Positions 50,702 to 59,878 are shown, counted from the first letter of the stretch. The stretch: DNA of 64,000 nucleotides from Nitrosopumilaceae archaeon (GCA_030041535.1 JASHNR010000037.1:33719-97718); one strand, 5' to 3'. Made by a program: numbers and translations. The notes: a model not told the origin generated them from the letters alone.

Positions 50702-51514
50702 AATCAATTTTTTGGGATCATCAAACCCCTCGTCCTTGAAAACCTGAACAAATATTTGATATTTTTCTCTCCTCTCATGGATCTCTTCTCTTATCACTTC
50801 TGCCAGTTCGTGGGGTCCCTTCGCATCTCTCAAATACTCTAAGAACATGTCGCTATCATGAATTGAGCCCAGTTCATCCTGAATTTTTTTCAAGCCCTTA
50901 ATTGACTTTAAAGAATCTATCTTGTTAGAAGTTAATTCAATGGAATAGCGCAATTTTTTGAAATCCTTTCTTAACTTGTGAATCTCTTCTACCTTTTTAT
51001 CATCATTTAAAACAAGAGGAATGTTATATTCTATATCGGCAATCAGTTCTGATACAATTTTTTGAAATCTTTTACGTAATTTTTGTTCCATGACATTTTT
51101 TTCTTTTAATTTAGGTGGTGGAACATTTTGCAATTTTAAAGCCAGTGTATGCCCGGCGCTTAGTTGTTGTTTGCGTTTGTCATTTATGGAATTTACGATC
51201 TGGCCAAATTGAGCCGAATGTTGCTTCTCTAATTTGGCGCGAATTATGTCAAAGTCTCTTATTTGCGTATTGATCTTGAATAGGGTTTTAGCTTGTTTTA
51301 CATAGTTTTGCACATCCTCACTTTTCCTGTTTTTCTTAGGCAGGATTCTGTAAACTGATTCCATTCGCCTGATTGCTATCCTAATATCATGAATGTTGTC
51401 CTCGCTTGGGTTTTTGATATAATCATCTAATCTTTTAGTAAATGTCTTGACAATTTTTCTAAATTTTTCAAGCAGCAGTTTCTTTTTGGGGTAGATTATT
51501 TGTCCTGTTTCCAT
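50696..51514 (-). CDS. CHAD-domain polyphosphate-binding protein
   Basis: The 272-residue all-helical protein has conserved His and many basic residues: NIHDIRIAIRRMESVYRIL, INTQIRDFDIIRAKLEK, and EEIHKLRKDFKKLRYSIELTSNKI..IQDELGSIHDSDMFLEYL. These are the two half-repeats of the CHAD domain, which binds polyphosphate in its basic pore. It is convergent with ppx and codirectional with the AbrB-PhoU gene, so polyphosphate handling is clustered here. Confidence 0.92.
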   Translation of the reverse strand: METGQIIYPKKKLLLEKFRKIVKTFTKRLDDYIKNPSEDNIHDIRIAIRRMESVYRILPKKNRKSEDVQNYVKQAKTLFKINTQIRDFDIIRAKLEKQHSAQFGQIVNSINDKRKQQLSAGHTLALKLQNVPPPKLKEKNVMEQKLRKRFQKIVSELIADIEYNIPLVLNDDKKVEEIHKLRKDFKKLRYSIELTSNKIDSLKSIKGLKKIQDELGSIHDSDMFLEYLRDAKGPHELAEVIREEIHERREKYQIFVQVFKDEGFDDPKKLIL

Positions 51515-51607
51515 TATGGTTTCATCCCAGTTACGTCTGTAATTTGCTAATTTGAATTGTAATGATAGAAATTAACATCTAGTCAAACAGATAACTTGCG
51601 CCGTCTG

Positions 51608-52657
51608 CTATGAGCCGTTTTCAGAGATTACGTCCTGTACTGTCTCATTTATCACAGCTTCTCCAATATCGCTAGAATATTCTGCAGTTCTGCGAATGTC
51701 TTCCAAGACAAATTTTATCACACTGCTGTATTTTTTAGATTCTTCTAGGCTGTCTGTGAATTCTTTTTCTTTTACGGCTATTCTGCGTGCATTTGATGCA
51801 ACCGCATCTGCCAAGACATAATCTCTTTTGTTTAGCGCAGAAATCGAATCTTCAAAAACTTTGAGCGATTCCTCGCTAAGCTTTGTAATCTTTTGTAAAA
51901 GAGCCGGTTCTAATGTGGATTTGAGGAACTTTACCCTGCTTGCTATTGAGACTGCATGGTCTGCAACTCTTTCTATTGATTTGACCACTATTCTATAACT
52001 GATACAGTCAGAGGGCTTTTTCAATCCAATATCGCGCAATATTCTTTCATGCTCTACGGCAAGGGTGAGGTTTCGTAGTATGTACAAGCTAAAGCGGTCA
52101 ACCTCATCATCCAAATGGGTAATCTCTTCTCCAAGTTCAGTGTCCATTTCCTTCAAAGCATCAATGGCCTGTCTATGCATTGTAGTTGTTAACAAAAACA
52201 TGCGTTTTAGGGCATCACTTATCGAAAGTTCAGGCAAGCTTGTCAAAATTTGAATAGTTATAGACTCTGGTGATGATTCTACAATTTCTGTACCGATCAT
52301 ATTTCTTCTTACAAGATCCCTTATTGCCTGTTTGTGTTCAAGTTGAATTCTTCCTCCTTTGGATTGGATCTCAATTATTTGATAACCTGACAGATACATT
52401 GCTATCACCTTTCGTTGAATGGATTCAACTGACTCTTTCTGGCTGATGATAGTTTTTGATTTTGCTATCTTGGGTGACTGTGAACCTCCTGTTGGTAAAA
52501 TCGAAAGAGATCTGTTAACATTTTTTACAATAGAAACCGGATCGCCTGTTTTGAGATTTAACTCATCAATCCATTTCTTAGGAAGCGAGAGCACATACGT
52601 AGATCCACCTACAAGCTGTAGCTTTCGTATCTCTTTTTCATTTAGTAGCTCTGCCAA
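51608..52657 (-). CDS. AbrB-type DNA-binding domain fused to a PhoU-like domain
   Basis: The 349-residue protein begins with an AbrB/SpoVT-type swapped hairpin (residues about 10-55, LQLVGGSTYVLSLPKKWIDELNLKTGDPVSIVKNVNRSLSIL) and continues with two PhoU-like three-helix bundles, with the metal-site type LDDEVDRFSLYILRN and SIERVADHAVSIASRV, and EDIRRTAEYSSDIGEAVIN. This is the archaeal PhoU-like regulator type, able to link phosphate state to DNA. It is divergent from pstC, with a TATAGA motif in the shared region. Confidence 0.9.
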   Translation of the reverse strand: MAELLNEKEIRKLQLVGGSTYVLSLPKKWIDELNLKTGDPVSIVKNVNRSLSILPTGGSQSPKIAKSKTIISQKESVESIQRKVIAMYLSGYQIIEIQSKGGRIQLEHKQAIRDLVRRNMIGTEIVESSPESITIQILTSLPELSISDALKRMFLLTTTMHRQAIDALKEMDTELGEEITHLDDEVDRFSLYILRNLTLAVEHERILRDIGLKKPSDCISYRIVVKSIERVADHAVSIASRVKFLKSTLEPALLQKITKLSEESLKVFEDSISALNKRDYVLADAVASNARRIAVKEKEFTDSLEESKKYSSVIKFVLEDIRRTAEYSSDIGEAVINETVQDVISENGS

Positions 52658-52712
52658 TGCTTGTTTCTATAATGGATATAATTAAAGCGGTTGTGACCGC
52701 GTTCTATGTAGT

Positions 52713-52730
52713 ACTATATAGATCTATATT
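52713..52730. promoter_or_regulatory. Candidate phosphate-regulon motif, copy 2
   Basis: ACTATATAGATCTATATT, nearly palindromic, lies between the divergent AbrB-PhoU gene (56 bases from its start) and pstC (72-89 bases before its ATG). Confidence 0.5.
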
Positions 52731-52801
52731 CAAATATGAAACTTAAGAAATCATGGTCGAACTTTTGATATCTGTATCTGAGATCAGACAAATTACACTT
52801 G

Positions 52802-53770
52802 ATGGAAACTATTAAGCTAAAAGGAGGCTCTCCTGTGTTTGACAAGATTTTCAAGATTGGATGTGCCATTGCAGCCACTTATGTGCTGGCAATCATAGTT
52901 CTGATCGTAGTCCAGCTAACTACTAACTCGTATGATGTATGGGCTCAGGAGGGGATCTCATTTCTGACCGGATCTGATTGGAATGCTGTGGAAGGCAGTG
53001 AATCGTATGGCGCAGCACCTTATATCGCAGGCACATTTGTGACTGCCGGAATTGCCATGCTAATCGGAGTGCCATTAAGCATAGGCATTGCAATGTTCCT
53101 GTCGGAACTTGCACCTAAGTTCATGCGTTCGATACTCTCGTTTATAGTTGAACTGCTGGCTGCTATTCCAAGTATAATTTACGGTTTATGGGGACTGTTC
53201 GTGTTTAGGAATTACATTCTGAATTGGATTGAAACCCCACTTAACAATACTCTTGGCGGCAGCGTATGGCTCTTCTCGGGAACTCCATTCGGACTTGATA
53301 TCTTTACTGCAAGTATAGTGCTTGCTATTATGATAATTCCAACGATAGCAGCTATTTCACGAGAAATTATGATTGCGGTACCACAGAGTCAAAGAGAGGC
53401 TGCATACATGTTGGGGGCTACAAAATGGGAAACATTCAAGATGGCCGTAATCCCATATTCAAAGTCCGGTCTTATCGGTGCTGCAATACTTGGACTTGGA
53501 AGAGCTGTAGGAGAAACCATGGCTATTACACTATTAATTGGAAACGCCACCGGGGCAAGTGCGTTTCCATCATCTTTGTTTTCACCCGGTCAGACATTGT
53601 CAAGTATAATTGCAAATGAATTTCCAGAAGCCTCCAATGGAAGTCTTCAGATGGCAGCACTGATTGGATGCGGATTGATACTTTTTGCCATTGCAATATC
53701 TATTAACATTGTTGCCCAAATTCTAGTTTCTAAAGTACTAAAAACACATCAAGGAGCAGTTTTAGCATGA
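52802..53770 (+). CDS. pstC: Phosphate ABC transporter permease PstC
   Basis: One of two permeases of the high-affinity phosphate importer. The 322-residue protein has six membrane segments and the permease loop REAAYMLGATKWETFKMAVIPYSKSGLIGAAILGLGRAVGETMAI, with the EAA motif. ATG at 52802 is preferred to the TTG at 52799. It is the first gene of pstC-pstA-pstB-phoU. It overlaps pstA by four bases. Confidence 0.95.
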   Translation: METIKLKGGSPVFDKIFKIGCAIAATYVLAIIVLIVVQLTTNSYDVWAQEGISFLTGSDWNAVEGSESYGAAPYIAGTFVTAGIAMLIGVPLSIGIAMFLSELAPKFMRSILSFIVELLAAIPSIIYGLWGLFVFRNYILNWIETPLNNTLGGSVWLFSGTPFGLDIFTASIVLAIMIIPTIAAISREIMIAVPQSQREAAYMLGATKWETFKMAVIPYSKSGLIGAAILGLGRAVGETMAITLLIGNATGASAFPSSLFSPGQTLSSIIANEFPEASNGSLQMAALIGCGLILFAIAISINIVAQILVSKVLKTHQGAVLA

Positions 53771-54681
53771 TCACACCAGAGCAACGAGCAGAATACAGAA
53801 AACACTTTAGAAATAACTTCACAAGTAGACTGATTACCGATAGGATAGTGGTAGGAATTGTATTTGCTTGTGTTATACTAGCAATAGTTCCCCTGGGAAG
53901 CATTCTTCTTGAAATTGTAAGAAACGGAGCCCCTGCATTGAGTATAGAATTACTTACTGCTCCCCCTGGAGCAGTAGGATCAGACGACCCTGGTGGAATA
54001 GGCCCTGCTATTCAAGGAACTTTGATGTTAATTGGCATGTCAAGCCTCATTGGAGTGCCAGTTGGGGTCTTGGGAGGCATCTTCCTTTCAGAATATGGCA
54101 ACAACAAATACGGTCAAATGATAAGATTTTTCAATGATGTCTTGGCAGAATTTCCCACCATTGTAATAGGACTTTTTGCATTTGCAGTCATCGTACTTAC
54201 GCTTGGTTACTTTTCTATTGTTGCAGGAATGTTTGCACTTTCAATTATAATGTTGCCAGTTATAACAAGAACAACTGAAGAATCGCTCAAGCTTGTTCCT
54301 GTGACATATAGGGAGGCAGGATACGCACTTGGAATTAAAAGATCCGTAGTAATATTTAAAATTCTGGTGACAAGTGCCAAAAGTGGATTGATAACAGGAA
54401 TCATGTTATCAATAGCAAGAGTAGCAGGCGAGACAGCTCCTCTGATCTTTACAATACTTGGTAACGATGACTTTTTTTCAGGCTTTGATCAACCAATGGA
54501 TGCTTTACCACTTAGAATCTATCGACTTGCAAATCTTCCATATGACAGCGCAACAGCTCAAGCATGGGGAGGCGCATTGATTTTAATATTGATAATACTT
54601 ACACTTAACGTAGGAGTAAGATATCTGTTCTTAAGAAAACGTGGAGGAGGTGGCAGATTTAGAATCACAACAGGTAGATAA
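53767..54681 (+). CDS. pstA: Phosphate ABC transporter permease PstA
   Basis: The second permease, 304 residues, with six membrane segments. The EAA loop is [52 protein letters not shown]. The central part carries [41 protein letters not shown], typical for PstA. It starts within the last codons of pstC and ends one base before the ATG of pstB. Confidence 0.95.
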   Translation: MITPEQRAEYRKHFRNNFTSRLITDRIVVGIVFACVILAIVPLGSILLEIVRNGAPALSIELLTAPPGAVGSDDPGGIGPAIQGTLMLIGMSSLIGVPVGVLGGIFLSEYGNNKYGQMIRFFNDVLAEFPTIVIGLFAFAVIVLTLGYFSIVAGMFALSIIMLPVITRTTEESLKLVPVTYREAGYALGIKRSVVIFKILVTSAKSGLITGIMLSIARVAGETAPLIFTILGNDDFFSGFDQPMDALPLRIYRLANLPYDSATAQAWGGALILILIILTLNVGVRYLFLRKRGGGGRFRITTGR

Positions 54682-54682
54682 A

Positions 54683-55489
54683 ATGGAAACACTAACAAGA
54701 ACTCCGATCACACAGAAATCTGCAGAAGAGCCGCGATACAAGCTGATTGCAGAAGATATTGTTGCATACTATGGTAATATTGAAGCTGTAAAGAAAATTA
54801 ACATGAAATTCAGAGAAAAAGCGGTAACTGCATTAATAGGACCATCTGGGTGTGGAAAAACTACATTTCTTCGAACTCTTAATAGAATGCATGAATTGAC
54901 AAAGAATGCCAGAGTTACAGGCAAAGTCCTATTGGACGGCCAAGATCTGTATTCTAATAAAGAAGATGCCATTATCCACCGAAGAAAGATAGGAATGGTA
55001 TTCCAAAAACCAAATCCATTTCCTACAATGTCAATTTATGATAACGTAGCTGCAGGACTGAAGCTAAACGGTGTAAAAGACAAAAAGATCATGAACGAAA
55101 TAGTACAAGGGTGCCTAGAGATGGTATATCTATGGGATGAGGTAAAACACGACCTAAAAAAGCCTGGAATGAGCCTCTCAGGAGGACAACAGCAACGCCT
55201 CTGCATTGCACGCGCCCTTGCCATACAACCCGAAGTTCTTTTGATGGATGAGCCTGCATCTGCACTTGATCCAATTGCTACTCAAAAGATTGAAGAAATG
55301 ATAAATGAACTGAAAAAAGAATATACCATAATTATAGTAACCCATAACATGCAACAAGCTGTGAGAGTGTCTGATTACACTGGTTTTATGTATCTGGGAG
55401 ATTTGGTTGAGTTTGGGGAAACCAAACAAATCTTTGAGAATCCACGAAACGAGATAACAGCCAAGTATGTACAGGGGCAGTTTGGCTAG
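54683..55489 (+). CDS. pstB: Phosphate ABC transporter ATPase PstB
   Basis: The ATPase of the phosphate importer. From [20 protein letters not shown] the protein has 268 residues, with Walker [10 protein letters not shown], signature [16 protein letters not shown], Walker [14 protein letters not shown] and the switch His in [10 protein letters not shown]. An upstream GTG at 54641 would overlap pstA by 41 bases. The ATG at 54683, one base after pstA, is more natural. Its stop is followed directly by the phoU start. Confidence 0.95.
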   Translation: METLTRTPITQKSAEEPRYKLIAEDIVAYYGNIEAVKKINMKFREKAVTALIGPSGCGKTTFLRTLNRMHELTKNARVTGKVLLDGQDLYSNKEDAIIHRRKIGMVFQKPNPFPTMSIYDNVAAGLKLNGVKDKKIMNEIVQGCLEMVYLWDEVKHDLKKPGMSLSGGQQQRLCIARALAIQPEVLLMDEPASALDPIATQKIEEMINELKKEYTIIIVTHNMQQAVRVSDYTGFMYLGDLVEFGETKQIFENPRNEITAKYVQGQFG

Positions 55490-56116
55490 TTGACCCGGCT
55501 AATAGATCCCCATCTTGAAAAACTCTCATTTCTGATGGAAAAGATGGGTTCATTATCTCTTGAATGCATAAACATGGCATTAGACTCTTACCTGCAAGGA
55601 AGAAATGTGCGCCATGAAGCACACAAGATTTCTCAAGAACTAATGAGTTTGTATGACGAGGTAGGTAATCTGACTTTTGACATGATACTGAGATATCAAC
55701 CAGTTGCAAGCGATTTTAGACTTATTAGGTCATGCATTGAGGTTTCCTATGGTTTTACTCGATTTGGTCGTTATGCGTATGACATTTCGGCAGTTAGAGA
55801 CATGTTCGGTGACCTCTCCGAATGCAGAAACGAGGTAATCTACACACTTTCAGGCGAGATAAAACAAATGATAAACGTGGCAGTACAATGCTTTGCGACC
55901 TTGGATTTGGAAAAGACAAAACAGCTTAGAACTGATGAAGACTTGGTGGACAAGTACTACAACAAACATCTCCCAATGCTAATTAATTCCAATAGTGTCA
56001 AGTGTGCACTTGCTGATGCACTAGTACTCAGATATCTGGAAAGAATAGCTGATCATGCTGCATTCATGGGTGAGTCAGTAAACTATATTGTAACAGGCCA
56101 GAGACGTTTTCAATAA
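55490..56116 (+). CDS. phoU: PhoU phosphate-signalling regulator
   Basis: The 208-residue PhoU without a DNA-binding domain, the usual Pst partner that tunes importer activity. It has two three-helix bundles; the metal-site type motifs read LMSLYDEVGNLTFDMILRYQPVASDFRLIRSCIEVSYGFTRFGRYAYDIS and YLERIADHAAFMGESVNYIVTG. The start is TTG at 55490, right after the pstB stop. The AbrB-PhoU fusion at 51608 is a second PhoU type in the same island. Confidence 0.92.
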   Translation: MTRLIDPHLEKLSFLMEKMGSLSLECINMALDSYLQGRNVRHEAHKISQELMSLYDEVGNLTFDMILRYQPVASDFRLIRSCIEVSYGFTRFGRYAYDISAVRDMFGDLSECRNEVIYTLSGEIKQMINVAVQCFATLDLEKTKQLRTDEDLVDKYYNKHLPMLINSNSVKCALADALVLRYLERIADHAAFMGESVNYIVTGQRRFQ

Positions 56117-56145
56117 ACTGTTTCACATTTATTCCGATCTTATTT

Positions 56146-56161
56146 CATATCTATATAGATA
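56146..56161. promoter_or_regulatory. Candidate phosphate-regulon motif, copy 3 (perfect palindrome)
   Basis: ATATCTATATAGATAT, a perfect 16-bp palindrome 72-87 bases before the first pstS ATG, about the same distance as the motif before pstC. Confidence 0.6.
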
Positions 56162-56201
56162 TAATAGCTTACGAGTAATTATGTAAACTACACAGAGCAT
56201 A

Positions 56202-56208
56202 CGTAAAT
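56202..56208 (+). promoter_or_regulatory. TATA-like box of pstS1
   Basis: GTAAATA centred 28 bases before the ATG at 56233, placed downstream of the palindrome as expected if that motif binds an activator. Confidence 0.45.
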
Positions 56209-56232
56209 AACAAATCTTTTGCCATATCGTAC

Positions 56233-57414
56233 ATGAAGAAAATTCTTCTGACATTAGCTTTCATGCTAGTGCTAATAATGCCAGCAACTATGTTGCATGC
56301 AAGTGCGCAAACCAGCCAGTCATATACGATCACAGGAGCTGGCTCGACCTTCATCTTCCCACTAATGGATACATGGAGAGTACAATACAACGATTTGTAT
56401 TCCAACATAAATCTAAACTATCAATCCATTGGCAGTGGAGCAGGTATCAAGCTCTTGGAACAAAAGACTGTAGACTTTGCAGCATCTGATGCTCCATTAT
56501 CGGCGTCTGATCAAGCAAAAGCACCAGGAGTACTGACCATTCCAGATTCAATTGGAGGAATAACAATATCCTACAACCTTCCTGGAATAGACAAGGGACT
56601 CAAACTGACAGGCCCCGTAATTGCACAGATCTTCATGGGCAATATCACCATGTGGAACGATCCTGCCATTGCAAATCTGAATTCTGGAGTTAACCTTCCA
56701 GCTCAGAAGATCGAAATAGTTCATCGTGCAGATGGATCAGGAACAACATATGCATTTACAGATTACCTGTCCAAAGTCTATCCTCAGTGGAAGACAGATG
56801 TAGGCCAAGGAAAAGTAGTACCATGGCCAGTAGGCACGGGTGCCCCAGGAAATGCTGGTGTAGCCAATATCATAAAGACTACGCCATATGCATGTGGATA
56901 TGTAGAACTTGCATACGCGTACCAAAACAACATGACATATGCATTTGTACAAAATGCTGATGGAAATGCGTTTGTTGAGCCTACCATAGATTCAGTAGCT
57001 GCTGACGCGGCTGCAGCATCAACAAATCTTCCAACAGCTGATGGAGATTGGAGTAAGGTGTCGATAGTAAATCAACCTGGCAGTAATTCCTATCCGATAT
57101 CTACTTTGACCTATATAATGGTCTACAAGGACCTAAGTCAGGTAAGCGGAGAGTCACAGGGCAAGACACAACAAGTGGTAAACTTCCTAAACTGGATAAT
57201 CACTAATGGGCAAAACTATTCTTCCTCATTATTGTATGTGCCACTGCCTGCTTCAATAGTAACTGCAGATCAGCAAGGTATTGCACAAATACAATTTGGC
57301 GGTAGTACAGTTCCGGAGTTTGGCCCAATTGCATCTCTAGTACTTGCAATTGCAATCGTATCCATAATTGCAGTTTCTGCTAAAACTGGATTAAGATTTG
57401 CACCAAAACTCTAG
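56233..57414 (+). CDS. pstS: Phosphate-binding protein PstS with PEFG-CTERM anchor
   Basis: The 393-residue extracellular phosphate receptor has a signal peptide (LTLAFMLVLIMPATMLHASA), the PstS start YTITGAGSTFIFPLMDTWR with the phosphate-binding region, SIGSGAGIKLLEQKTVDFAASDAPLS and RADGSGTTYAFTDYLSKV. It ends in VPEFGPIASLVLAIAIVSIIA and a basic tail, the PEFG-CTERM signal for archaeosortase-dependent anchoring. The paralogue after it lacks this tail. It has its own promoter after phoU. Confidence 0.94.
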   Translation: MKKILLTLAFMLVLIMPATMLHASAQTSQSYTITGAGSTFIFPLMDTWRVQYNDLYSNINLNYQSIGSGAGIKLLEQKTVDFAASDAPLSASDQAKAPGVLTIPDSIGGITISYNLPGIDKGLKLTGPVIAQIFMGNITMWNDPAIANLNSGVNLPAQKIEIVHRADGSGTTYAFTDYLSKVYPQWKTDVGQGKVVPWPVGTGAPGNAGVANIIKTTPYACGYVELAYAYQNNMTYAFVQNADGNAFVEPTIDSVAADAAAASTNLPTADGDWSKVSIVNQPGSNSYPISTLTYIMVYKDLSQVSGESQGKTQQVVNFLNWIITNGQNYSSSLLYVPLPASIVTADQQGIAQIQFGGSTVPEFGPIASLVLAIAIVSIIAVSAKTGLRFAPKL

Positions 57415-57424
57415 ACTATCCTAA

Positions 57425-57438
57425 TTTTTTTATTTTTT
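57425..57438 (+). terminator. T-rich terminator of pstS1
   Basis: A run of T with a single A interruption (TTTTTTTATTTTTT), starting 11 bases after the pstS1 stop, typical of archaeal transcription ends. Confidence 0.55.
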
Positions 57439-57493
57439 AACATCAATTAATGTATTTGTATAATGCATATATTTTAAATTTCAAAAATTAAAT

Positions 57494-57507
57494 GCTATAT
57501 AGATTTA
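57494..57507. promoter_or_regulatory. Candidate phosphate-regulon motif, copy 4
   Basis: GCTATATAGATTTA, 108-121 bases before the second pstS start; shares CTATATAGAT with copies 2 and 3. Confidence 0.5.
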
Positions 57508-57614
57508 TGAAGCGTATGATTTTTCAAATCATTTTATGTTGTAGATGTAAGATACAGCTAGCTATGTGTTCTATACCGATCACTCAGAAATAACCGAAGA
57601 ATTCTCATAAGCTC

Positions 57615-58805
57615 ATGGCACAAAAAATGATTTTAGGTTTAGCGCTTACGCTGATCCTACTAATGCCGACCACAACGATGGTAGCACATGCACAACTGGT
57701 GCAATCACCACCGCCTCAACCCGCAAGCGGAGTGAACATCCAGCTCAATGGTGCAGGTTCATCATTTGTATATCCACTAATGTCTCAATGGAGAGTTATG
57801 TATGATGGACTAAATCCAGGAATAACTATCAACTACCAATCCGTTGGAAGTGGTGCTGGCATAAATCAAATGACCAAAAAAACAGTTGACTTTGGAGCTT
57901 CGGATGCCCCATTGTCATTGAGTCAACAAAAGGCAGCTCCAAATACGCTAACCTTTGTAGACTCAATTGGTGCAATCACGGTGTCTTACAACATACCAAA
58001 TGGCCAAATCAAGAGCGATGTTAATCAAATCATCCCTAGTGGACTAAACCTTACTGGTCCAACTCTTGCAGGCATATTTGAGGGCAAGATAATCTATTGG
58101 GATGATCCGGCCATAACAGCCAATAATTCCGGAGTTGTTCTGCCGCATGCAAAGATCACAGTGATTCATCGCTCTGATGGATCTGGAACAACATATGCAT
58201 TCACAAACTACTTGTCAAAAGTTAGTAGTACTTGGAAGCATGATGTTGGACAAGGAACCGTGGTTCCGTGGAGAACCGGAATTGGTGGCCCAGGTAACGC
58301 AGGTGTTGCACATTATATCCAACTAACTCCATATTCAATTGGATATGTAGAGCTTGCATATGCACAACAGAATAACATGTCATATGCAAATATTGAAAAT
58401 GCAGACGGCGATAATTTTGTTGCACCAACACTAGATACAACAAGTGCAGCAGCTAGTGCTCTAACGAATCTACCTGCCGCAAATGGAGATTGGAGCAAAG
58501 TTTCAATCACCAATGAACCAGGACCTAATACCTATCCGATCGCTTCATTGACATACATCATGGCATATGAGAACCGTGATAAAGTGAAAAACACTGACCT
58601 GAACAAAGCAGATGCTCTACTTGATTTCATATATTGGATAATATCAGGTGGCCCAGGACAGCCAGTTGGTGGACAGCAATATGCCAGTCCACTGTGGTAT
58701 GTACCGCTTCCTCAAAACATCCAACTCAATGACATCAATGGACTTCAAATGTTCAAGTACGACGGACAGCAGTTGTGGAACGATACAGGCAATTCAGGTA
58801 CTTAA
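57615..58805 (+). CDS. pstS: Phosphate-binding protein PstS, unanchored paralogue
   Basis: The 396-residue paralogue has a signal peptide (MILGLALTLILLMPTTTMVAHA), the same core blocks (LNGAGSSFVYPLMSQWRVMYDG, SVGSGAGINQMTKKTVDFGASDAPLS, RSDGSGTTYAFTNYLSKV) and ends in FKYDGQQLWNDTGNSGT with no sorting tail or membrane helix. It is therefore probably released or held by other means. The two genes are clear tandem duplicates, but diverged in protein and ends. Both have their own upstream motif and TATA region. Confidence 0.93.
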   Translation: MAQKMILGLALTLILLMPTTTMVAHAQLVQSPPPQPASGVNIQLNGAGSSFVYPLMSQWRVMYDGLNPGITINYQSVGSGAGINQMTKKTVDFGASDAPLSLSQQKAAPNTLTFVDSIGAITVSYNIPNGQIKSDVNQIIPSGLNLTGPTLAGIFEGKIIYWDDPAITANNSGVVLPHAKITVIHRSDGSGTTYAFTNYLSKVSSTWKHDVGQGTVVPWRTGIGGPGNAGVAHYIQLTPYSIGYVELAYAQQNNMSYANIENADGDNFVAPTLDTTSAAASALTNLPAANGDWSKVSITNEPGPNTYPIASLTYIMAYENRDKVKNTDLNKADALLDFIYWIISGGPGQPVGGQQYASPLWYVPLPQNIQLNDINGLQMFKYDGQQLWNDTGNSGT

Positions 58806-58814
58806 GCACCTAAC

Positions 58815-58833
58815 TTTTCTTTTTTTCTTTTTT
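58815..58833 (+). terminator. T-rich terminator of pstS2
   Basis: TTTTCTTTTTTTCTTTTTT begins about 10 bases after the stop codon. Confidence 0.55.
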
Positions 58834-58956
58834 GATACAATAATTAATGTAAATTATAGATTCAAAAGAAGAGACCGTATACATATAGAGGCTATGGCAA
58901 CTATTTGCGCCAGATTAAAGTTGAATATTCTACATCTATGAAACAGTGATAAAATA

Positions 58957-59148
58957 ATGCCAGACAAGATCTGCAGAACATGTGGTGAAGAACTGATTGT
59001 ATACTCACAATGTTTTGAATGTAAAAAGCCGATTCAACAAATTTGCATAAAATGTGGAAAAAAGACCTTAGAACGACTTCATTTGCGATGTTTTACTCAT
59101 ACAAAGTATGACTTTTCTGTGCCTGCAAGTATTTCGTTAGCAGGGTGA
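58957..59148 (+). CDS. Small protein with two zinc-ribbon knuckle pairs
   Basis: The 63-residue protein has CRTCGEEL, CFECKKPI, CIKCGKKT and one later Cys, in four short cysteine motifs spaced like a double zinc ribbon. It ends in a short tail (FSVPASISLAG). Such proteins often bind nucleic acid or other proteins. It is alone on its transcript, between a phosphate gene and a secreted-protein gene. No named family is known to me. Confidence 0.65.
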   Translation: MPDKICRTCGEELIVYSQCFECKKPIQQICIKCGKKTLERLHLRCFTHTKYDFSVPASISLAG

Positions 59149-59268
59149 ATTTTTAGTTCTGTAGGCTAATCATAAAATACATGATTACAATTTTTTTTCA
59201 TAGCATAACAGTTTCTATGTAATCTATTTTCTACAAGGAAAAATATGGTTGCCTGTAGTTAAAGTTTA

Positions 59269-59799
59269 ATGACAAACAAATTGCTTGTATCGTCTGGAGT
59301 TTTTGCAATTTTTATCTTGCTTGCAATTAGCTCAGGTGTATCAATATCGGCAGATGGCACAACAACACACCAGTCCATATCTACAAACACGCATGGATTT
59401 GCATTTACAGATAATTGCTGTCCAGACGTATCACTTAATCTCAACGGTACCATCACAACAAACACAAACGGCACAATGGAACTCTCACAACAAAATGGCA
59501 GCATTGCAATAAATTCTACCAATTACAAACTACAATTTACGCCAAGTGGTAAATTGACCGCAGAAACAGTAGAAGGTAATTGCTCTTCGGGCATTACTTA
59601 TCAACAAGATGGCAATGTTAGCTTGACTACAAATGATGGAACAATACTCAAAGGATCAGGAGAATATTCTTGGGGGATTGTCCCTAGCTGTTCTGACTAC
59701 AAGGATTCCTTTACTAATTTTAGCGGAAAGGTGCAAGACTTGGCAGGACAAGCCGCGGAATTCTATACTGGTACAGATCTGTTGCCAGATATACAGTAA
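59269..59799 (+). CDS. Small secreted protein, unknown function
   Basis: The 176-residue protein has a signal peptide (LLVSSGVFAIFILLAISSGVSISA) and a beta-rich mature part with many Asn-X-Ser/Thr sites (NLNGTITTNTNGTMELSQQNGSIAINSTNYKLQFTPSGKL) and four cysteines that may form disulfides. The regular short strands suggest a small beta-sheet or beta-helix fold. No family name is known to me. It is followed by a T-rich run at 59806-59819, a likely terminator. Confidence 0.68.
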   Translation: MTNKLLVSSGVFAIFILLAISSGVSISADGTTTHQSISTNTHGFAFTDNCCPDVSLNLNGTITTNTNGTMELSQQNGSIAINSTNYKLQFTPSGKLTAETVEGNCSSGITYQQDGNVSLTTNDGTILKGSGEYSWGIVPSCSDYKDSFTNFSGKVQDLAGQAAEFYTGTDLLPDIQ

Positions 59800-59805
59800 A
59801 CTCGA

Positions 59806-59819
59806 TCTCTTTCTTTTTT
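59806..59819 (+). terminator. T-rich terminator of the secreted-protein gene
   Basis: TCTCTTTCTTTTTT, about 6 bases after the stop at 59799, typical of the poly-T ends seen in this region. Confidence 0.45.
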
Positions 59820-59878
59820 AAAGAATTATTGCTACATGCTAATTTAATTTAAAAAAAATAACATTAGATAATGAAGAA

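Noticed and set aside
56233-58805. Recent duplication of pstS by a mobile element
   Set aside because: The two proteins differ in many positions and in their ends, and no repeats or transposase flank them; the duplication is old.
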